This document shows, piece by piece, positions 8,004-12,029 of a stretch of DNA of 12,029 nucleotides (the first letter of the stretch is position 1; the number at the start of each line of letters is the position of its first letter). The translations under genes and the position numbers were made by a program. Source of the DNA: Desulfurococcales archaeon (GTDB lineage Archaea > Thermoproteota > Thermoprotei_A > Sulfolobales > WANQ01); the NCBI GenBank assembly GCA_027043985.1, contig JALUDQ010000142.1, positions 1 to 12,029 on the forward strand, read 5' to 3'. The notes beneath the pieces were generated by a model. The model saw only the letters and a list, made by a program, of their open reading frames with translations. It was not told the DNA's origin and made no database searches.

Positions 8004-9010
8004 ATATACTTGTATGGAGCGTATTCTAGCACTTTCCTAGCATCAATTACTTCTAATAGAACACTAGGTAGGAGACTTTCTATGTTTTCAGATACATTTT
8101 CCACGAGTCTATCCAGGGACTTTTCCACACCATAAAAGTGTATAATACCGCCGTTTTTCACATGACGTATTGCTAGGGGTAAGAAATCTATAGAATACAA
8201 TGGTAAATTCATAATTACTCTATCAAAATAGTCTCTTCTAATATACTCTGATAGAGATCTAATGTCGCTGTTAGCATATATTATTTCACTCTTTATGCTC
8301 TTTCTATTCAAACTTATACTTCGTAGGCCACAGTAAACGGCCCACGGATTTATGTCTACAGCTAGTATTCTAGTCTTTTTTCTTGCAGCAATATTTAGTG
8401 TAAATCCTCCTATGCCAGCAAACATGTCAAGTACTTTCTCTCCATTTTCCGCCATCTCCGCTATCAATCTATGTTCATAACTAAAACTAGGGTTGACATA
8501 TACTAGTCCCAATAATACATAAAACGATAACCCATGTTCACGGTAAATAGTTTCTGTTATCTTCATGCCGCCTATGTGTTCTAGATCTCTAATTCTATAT
8601 TCACTTCTTGTCTCGCTTGCTCTTCGATACACTGATTTCGCATTAGGATGTAGCGTTAATAGTAAGTCAGATATGAAACAATAGTAATCTTTAAGTTCTT
8701 CTGGAAGCTGTATTATAATGGCCTCACCAATAATATCATATGATCTAGGAACCTTGCTTGCTACCTCTTCTCCTAAGTACTCTTTTACTATATTTCTTAG
8801 ATTTTTTCCTCTAAAATTATTTAGAGGAGGAGAGCAATCAATTATAATTATATTCTTGTGTTTTAAACCGTTAAGTGCGTTCTTCAGTGGTATTAGACAA
8901 TAATCTTCAGTACATTCTATCTTATAATGAGGATTTATAAGGCATTTTCTTGCTAGCTGTTCTATAATACGCTTATGCGTGCTAATACTAGTTTTTACAC
9001 AGTAAATCAT
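7958..9010 (-). CDS. trm5: tRNA (guanine37-N1)-methyltransferase, Trm5 family
   Basis: SAM-dependent enzyme that methylates N1 of G37 beside the tRNA anticodon, guarding against frameshifts and, in archaea, starting wyosine synthesis. The 350 residues show an N-terminal region (about 1-62) fitting the Trm5 D1 domain, the family core GEAIIIQLPEEL at 95-106 and YRIRDLEHIGG at 138-148, VYVNPSFSYEH at 170-180 with Glu179 in the place of the catalytic glutamate, SAM motif DMFAGIGGF at 195-203, VDINPWA at 218-224 and NLP at 268-270. Thermoproteota may carry Trm5a and Trm5b forms; I cannot separate them from this sequence alone. The ATG at 9010 has AGGTG eight bases upstream. It diverges from nadK, and its 3' end overlaps the DUF371 gene tail to tail by 46 bases. 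Confidence 0.93.
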   Translation of the reverse strand: MIYCVKTSISTHKRIIEQLARKCLINPHYKIECTEDYCLIPLKNALNGLKHKNIIIIDCSPPLNNFRGKNLRNIVKEYLGEEVASKVPRSYDIIGEAIIIQLPEELKDYYCFISDLLLTLHPNAKSVYRRASETRSEYRIRDLEHIGGMKITETIYREHGLSFYVLLGLVYVNPSFSYEHRLIAEMAENGEKVLDMFAGIGGFTLNIAARKKTRILAVDINPWAVYCGLRSISLNRKSIKSEIIYANSDIRSLSEYIRRDYFDRVIMNLPLYSIDFLPLAIRHVKNGGIIHFYGVEKSLDRLVENVSENIESLLPSVLLEVIDARKVLEYAPYKYIYRIDLVIRKAINTT

Positions 9011-9043
9011 TTATGCAACACCTAAAATAGGTTTACAAGACAG

Positions 9044-9056
9044 TATTAGATAAAGG
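9044..9056. promoter_or_regulatory. AT element likely shared by the trm5 and nadK promoters
   Basis: Only 89 bases separate the two divergent genes. The segment reads ATTAGATAAA on the plus strand, about 50 bases before nadK, and TTTATCTA on the minus strand, about 40 bases before trm5. It is the only reasonable TATA-like stretch for trm5, and may serve both genes. Confidence 0.3.
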
Positions 9057-9099
9057 GATGGTCTGAAACCATTTACAGATAGGTATAAGGGTTTATGCA

Positions 9100-9921
9100 T
9101 TGAAGATAGGCGTCGTAGCCAAACCAGGAGATAAGTCCATATCAAAGATATTATTTGAGATATTAAAAGCGGCTAGTGAGAACGGTATAGAAGTATTCTT
9201 TGATCCGATTGCAGCCAGTTATATTGGTTCTGATAAGATATTTGATTTAACTCGTGAAACACCAGATGTTGTAGTTGTAGTTGGCGGTGATGGTACATTC
9301 TTAAGAACTGTCCAACTATTAGGAGATCGTCAGCCAGCAATTATGACTATTAGGTTGGGGAGGAGGGGATTCCTATTAGATGTAAATCCTTACGAGGTAA
9401 CGGCTCGTATAAGGGACCTATTGGACGGTAAGTATATGATAGTACGCTATATGAGGCTTCAAGCGAAAATAGAGGGTAGGAGTACGAGATTACCCTATGC
9501 TTTAAATGAAGTAGCTTTTCTCCAACCAGATTTTAAAGTTGTTAGACTTAGAGTATTCAAGGATGGAGAACCACTATTTTCTCTAGATGGCGACGGCATA
9601 ATTGTTGCTACTCCTATAGGTTCTACAGCGTACTCATTATCGGCTGGAGGACCTATAGTTGACCCTGAAGTACAGTCAATAATAGTTACACCTCTTAATC
9701 CACTACAACTCTACCTAAGAACAATAATTCTTCCACCAACAGCAATTGTACAAGTAGCTATAAGGAGTGATTCGCCTCGGGCAAGACTATTAATAGATGG
9801 ACAATACTCGATAGATATTGATCCCGGAGAAATAGTTACCATTACTAAGGCTCCAATACCCGTTAGAGTGATAAGGTTCCAGAGGCTACCGATATATGAG
9901 CGAGTCTTTGAAAGAAGATAG
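9100..9921 (+). CDS. nadK: NAD kinase
   Basis: Phosphorylates NAD to NADP (ATP or polyphosphate may be the donor; this cannot be told here), supplying NADPH for biosynthesis in the cytoplasm. The 273 residues have the family hallmarks: GGDGT at 62-66 with the catalytic Asp64, the NE motif at 136-137, and the glycine-rich block DGDGIIVATP through SAGGP at about 163-185. The conserved strand before GFL reads TIRLGRRGFL rather than the common G-I/V-N-x-G form, so the usual Asn is an Arg here. The start is TTG at 9100, with AAGGG about eight bases upstream; the nearby ATG at 9095 is in another frame and stops at once. It overlaps nob1 by 26 bases, so the two are probably translated from one transcript. 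Confidence 0.95.
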   Translation: MKIGVVAKPGDKSISKILFEILKAASENGIEVFFDPIAASYIGSDKIFDLTRETPDVVVVVGGDGTFLRTVQLLGDRQPAIMTIRLGRRGFLLDVNPYEVTARIRDLLDGKYMIVRYMRLQAKIEGRSTRLPYALNEVAFLQPDFKVVRLRVFKDGEPLFSLDGDGIIVATPIGSTAYSLSAGGPIVDPEVQSIIVTPLNPLQLYLRTIILPPTAIVQVAIRSDSPRARLLIDGQYSIDIDPGEIVTITKAPIPVRVIRFQRLPIYERVFERR

Positions 9922-10423
9922 TAGGGGGAAGAGAAGAATATTCGTACATGATGCAAGCGGCATCTTTGCTGGAGTGCCTTTATCGCTTCCAGGCAAACAT
10001 TATACAACACCTAAAATAATTGGAGAAATTAGAGACGAATATAGTAAGAGGATACTTGCACTAGCATTAGTGTCAAACAAACTGGAAGTAGTAAGTCCTC
10101 CTAATAAAGCAGTTGAGGAGGTGGCTAAGAAGGCTGGTGAAATCGGGGAACTTAACCGTTTATCGGACGCTGATATTAGTATTTTAGCGCTAGCTTATTG
10201 GTTTAAGCGCAAAGGCTATGAAGTAATATTGGTATCAGATGATTATTCTGTTCAGAATACTGCCTTGTACTTGAACCTAGTATTTATGGCTGTAAAAACT
10301 ATTGGTATAAAGGCGATGAGGAAGTATGAGGTCTATTGCCCGAATTGTGGTTGGAGAGGCATAACGAATTCTACTACTTGTCCGAGATGTGGGTTTCCCT
10401 TAGCCAGAAGAATAAGGCATTAA
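9896..10423 (+). CDS. nob1: Nob1-like endoribonuclease (PIN domain plus zinc ribbon)
   Basis: Archaeal homologue of Nob1, the ribosome-assembly nuclease that makes the final 3' cut of small-subunit rRNA on the pre-30S particle. The 175 residues have a PIN domain (about 13-125) with candidate metal-binding acids Asp19 (VHDAS), Asp91 and Asp93 (SDADISILALA), and Asp115-Asp116 (VSDDYSVQNTA). A C-terminal zinc ribbon follows, with Cys148, Cys151 (CPNCGW) and Cys162, Cys165 (CPRCGF), ending in basic residues. The ATG at 9896 lies inside nadK; the nearest purine-rich AGAGG is about ten bases upstream, so translation may depend on coupling. Later starts such as TTG at 9908 would still keep the PIN domain. 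Its stop codon overlaps that of the convergent methyltransferase gene. Confidence 0.92.
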   Translation: MSESLKEDSRGKRRIFVHDASGIFAGVPLSLPGKHYTTPKIIGEIRDEYSKRILALALVSNKLEVVSPPNKAVEEVAKKAGEIGELNRLSDADISILALAYWFKRKGYEVILVSDDYSVQNTALYLNLVFMAVKTIGIKAMRKYEVYCPNCGWRGITNSTTCPRCGFPLARRIRH

Positions 10424-11574
10424 GTTTTTACTAGTCGTGCTATAAAGTAGCCGGGCATATCATGGATGTTTGGTAAGAATCTTAATAGACTAGTTGAGAA
10501 CCAATAGTCTTTTACACCAGTCATGCCGAAGGGTCTCCATATTTCGTCTACTTGGAATCCTAGGCTTAAAGCATATTCTATGTTTTCTTCGTTCTCCTCA
10601 ATGGTTATAGTGCAGGTTGAATATACTAATACGCCTCCTGGCTTTAATAAGCGGTAAGCAACTTTAATGAATTGGCGTTGATAACGACCACTATTTAAGA
10701 TATCGCTATATTTCTTCTCATCATAAAGTTTGGGTCTAACTCCTAATGCCGAGCATGGGGGGTCGAGTAATACCTTATCGGCTTTAAGCTGCGGGAAATC
10801 TACATCTAGATAACGTGAATCGGCTTTCAGTACTCTAACTCTATCTAAGTGTCCCAGCCTGCCTAAAGTCTCCTTCAACTTCTTGACACGTGTATTAGAG
10901 TGATCAAAAGCGTAGACTATCGCCTCTCCTCTACTGAGTTCTACTATATGGCTTGTTTTTCCTCCAGGAGCAGCACACATATCAACTATAACTTCACTAG
11001 GCTGAGGATCAAGTATTCTCGAAGTAAGCATAGCGGGAAAGCTCTGCTCATAAAACCAGTCTTCTCGTACTCCAGCTATACGTCTAAGACTAGGTACTCG
11101 GTAAACTGATACAAGATTACGTACAGCTAACCCTTTCTTCCTTGAAACCATTTCGTCACCACTCATTTCTGCAATACCATAGGCAACGAGATCTCCATTG
11201 ACTGAAATAACGTTGACCTCATCTCCTCTCCTTACACCTACAGCACTAACAACACCAGGAGCAAAAAGATCAGCACCAAGATACACACTCTCAGCAGCAT
11301 ACTTGTCTGCAACAACAACCTTATCCACAACTGGAATCTTAAAAGGCCCCTTAACCGGAAACCATACAGCTTCACTTAAGAATTCATCACCATAAACCTC
11401 TACACCACGGCTCTTCAACAAATCAATAAACTCTCCCCTAGAAATACGCAGCAAGTTAACTCTAACATAATACCGCCTACCAGGAACCCTAATACTCCTC
11501 AAGAAGTCTTCCACACGTGTAACCCTACCAATACTCTCTAAAACCCCCCTATCATATCGGAAAAACCCCTCCAT
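10420..11574 (-). CDS. NSun6-like RNA (cytosine-5) methyltransferase with PUA domain
   Basis: A 384-residue SAM-dependent m5C methyltransferase of the RsmB/NSUN family. Order of parts: an N-terminal region (1-80), a PUA RNA-binding domain (about 80-160, e.g. KVVVADKYAAESVYLGADL and VSAVG), then the Rossmann methyltransferase with motif I VDMCAAPGGKT at 197-207, motif IV DPPCSALG at 271-278 and motif VI YSTCT at 318-322. The two family cysteines are Cys274 and Cys321 (nucleophile). The inserted PUA domain matches NSun6 and its archaeal counterpart, which methylate C72 in the tRNA acceptor stem; substrate here is inferred. I choose the ATG at 11574 because it has a TATA-like element 37 bases upstream; the frame is open further upstream, but that extension would run into the tRNA gene. 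The first third is notably G+T-rich on its coding strand. Confidence 0.94.
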   Translation of the reverse strand: MEGFFRYDRGVLESIGRVTRVEDFLRSIRVPGRRYYVRVNLLRISRGEFIDLLKSRGVEVYGDEFLSEAVWFPVKGPFKIPVVDKVVVADKYAAESVYLGADLFAPGVVSAVGVRRGDEVNVISVNGDLVAYGIAEMSGDEMVSRKKGLAVRNLVSVYRVPSLRRIAGVREDWFYEQSFPAMLTSRILDPQPSEVIVDMCAAPGGKTSHIVELSRGEAIVYAFDHSNTRVKKLKETLGRLGHLDRVRVLKADSRYLDVDFPQLKADKVLLDPPCSALGVRPKLYDEKKYSDILNSGRYQRQFIKVAYRLLKPGGVLVYSTCTITIEENEENIEYALSLGFQVDEIWRPFGMTGVKDYWFSTSLLRFLPNIHDMPGYFIARLVKT

Positions 11575-11610
11575 AATCAAACAACCCACAACACATAGGC
11601 TACAGCAACA

Positions 11611-11619
11611 CAATATAAA
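11611..11619 (-). promoter_or_regulatory. TATA box of the NSun6-like gene
   Basis: The minus strand reads TTTATATTG, 37 bases before the ATG at 11574. This places the transcript start about 14 bases before the gene and excludes longer upstream starts. Confidence 0.5.
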
Positions 11620-11658
11620 CCCAAACCAAACAAGCTTTATTAACACACTCAACAACAC

Positions 11659-11665
11659 TATAAAA
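11659..11665 (+). promoter_or_regulatory. Possible TATA box of tRNA-Leu
   Basis: TATAAAA lies about 40 bases before the first base of the tRNA, giving a leader of roughly 15 to 20 bases for RNase P to remove. A weaker ATAATACAT at 11682-11690 is an alternative. Confidence 0.4.
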
Positions 11666-11703
11666 CAGCAGACACAAGCACATAATACATAAGCATCCCA
11701 GGT

Positions 11704-11788
11704 GCGGGGGTGCCCGAGCCTGGACAAAGGGGGCGGACTTAAGATCCGCTGGCGTAGGCCTGCGTGGGTTCAAATCCCACCCCCCGCA
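11704..11788 (+). tRNA. tRNA-Leu (anticodon UAA), intronless, CCA encoded
   Basis: All arms fold by eye. The acceptor GCGGGGG (11704-11710) pairs with CCCCCGC (11781-11787) and A73 is followed by an encoded CCA (11789-11791). The D arm pairs CCC with GGG around a GG-containing loop. The anticodon stem GCGGA/TCCGC encloses the loop CTTAAGA, giving anticodon TAA at 11740-11742, which reads UUA and probably UUG leucine codons. A long variable arm with GGC-GTAG-GCC (11751-11760) marks a type II tRNA, as expected for leucine. The T arm GTGGG/CCCAC encloses TTCAAAT. No intron is seen. It diverges from the NSun6-like gene. Confidence 0.97.
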
Positions 11789-11831
11789 CCAAAAACAACA
11801 AGACTGACTACTTTTCAACAAACGATTATAG

Positions 11832-11986
11832 AAAACTCATCTTAGGGCAAAGTATGATTTAAAGTAGGGGATGTAGTAGACGTTAATGATGCCGATAAAG
11901 CCGATAAAACGAGTACGGACGAAGAGAAGATACTATTTATCCCATGTATAGGTAATAGAGGAGAAAATCTGTTTGGTTTCTATTAA
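11832..11986 (+). pseudogene. Possible decayed coding fragment downstream of tRNA-Leu
   Basis: An open frame without a start codon runs from 11864 to the TAA at 11984-11986 (40 codons) and begins with Val-Gly-Asp-Val-Val-Asp-Val. Directly before it, another frame (11832-11864) reads Leu-Arg-Ala-Lys-Tyr-Asp-Leu-Lys and then hits TAG at 11865-11867. Removing one base at the AAAG junction would join the two into one protein-like stretch. No ribosome binding site or start is present and I recognise no family. It may be an integrase or element remnant beside a tRNA, or simply chance. Confidence 0.25.
11891..11908 (+). repeat. Tandem 9-mer GCCGATAAA, two copies
   Basis: GCCGATAAA is repeated exactly, head to tail, at 11891-11899 and 11900-11908. 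In the possible decayed frame it encodes a repeated Ala-Asp-Lys. This could be a small slippage duplication in non-coding DNA or two protein-binding half-sites. Confidence 0.4.
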
Positions 11987-11992
11987 AAACTC

Positions 11993-11999
11993 TTTATAA
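11993..11999 (+). promoter_or_regulatory. Possible promoter for a gene starting at the right edge
   Basis: TTTATAA lies about 25 bases before an ATG at 12020-12022, itself preceded by GGT four bases upstream. The window ends three codons later, so whether this is a real gene start, perhaps with a very short leader, cannot be decided here. Confidence 0.3.
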
Positions 12000-12029
12000 T
12001 ATCAAATACGCTGGTAATTATGCTCCACG

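Noticed and set aside
9016..10018. Identical 14-mer CAACACCTAAAATA at 9016-9029 and 10005-10018
   Set aside because: One copy is in the trm5 leader and the other inside nob1 coding sequence; one such match is close to what chance gives in 12 kb of AT-rich DNA.
11575..11821. Longer N terminus of the methyltransferase and a separate minus-strand frame crossing the tRNA
   Set aside because: These frames run into or across the tRNA-Leu gene, and the TATA-like element at 11611-11619 would fall inside them; the added residues are Cys- and Leu-rich with no domain.
11887..11952. A 21-residue basic peptide frame starting ATG ATG at about 11887
   Set aside because: It has no ribosome binding site and no family resemblance; it overlaps the more protein-like frame, and short frames of this size are common by chance.

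Overview
The window reads as a chromosomal segment of a hyperthermophilic crenarchaeon (Thermoproteota), most likely of the Desulfurococcales type. Reasons are a reverse gyrase (the hallmark enzyme of hyperthermophiles), archaeal-type Cdc48/VAT, FEN-1, Trm5, Nob1 and DUF371 genes, GGTG-type ribosome binding sites, GTG and TTG starts, TATA-box promoters and AT-rich sequence with mostly A-ending codons. The exact genus is inference.

Layout. 1-2085 (-): reverse gyrase, cut by the left edge. 2224-2988 (-): single-domain KaiC-like ATPase reading towards it. 2989-3126: divergent promoter region. 3127-6720 (+): cdc48, a small winged-helix protein and fen1, closely spaced. 6760-7452 (-): pcm, convergent with fen1. 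7453-7547: compact divergent promoter. 7548-8003 (+): a DUF371 protein whose 3' end overlaps 46 nt of the oppositely oriented trm5 (7958-9010, -). 9011-9099: divergent promoter region. 9100-10423 (+): nadK and nob1, overlapping. 10420-11574 (-): a PUA-containing NSun6-like m5C methyltransferase, its stop codon overlapping that of nob1. 11704-11788 (+): tRNA-Leu(UAA) with encoded CCA. 11792-12029: no intact gene; it holds a possible decayed coding fragment, a short tandem repeat and a possible promoter for a gene beyond the right edge. No stretch above 300 bases lacks a gene, and no transposon, CRISPR array or other recognisable mobile element is present.

Functionally this is a housekeeping block for information processing and damage control at high temperature: DNA topology (reverse gyrase), flap removal in replication and repair (FEN-1), protein unfolding and quality control (Cdc48, with a C-terminal proteasome-docking-type tail), repair of aged isoaspartyl proteins (Pcm), tRNA modification (Trm5, NSun6-like), rRNA maturation (Nob1) and NADP supply (NadK). 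I see no defence or secretion system. The least explained items are the DUF371 protein (apparently an internal duplication), the small winged-helix protein between cdc48 and fen1, the KaiC-like ATPase beside reverse gyrase, abrupt codon-usage patches inside cdc48 and the NSun6-like gene, and the coding-like debris downstream of the tRNA.
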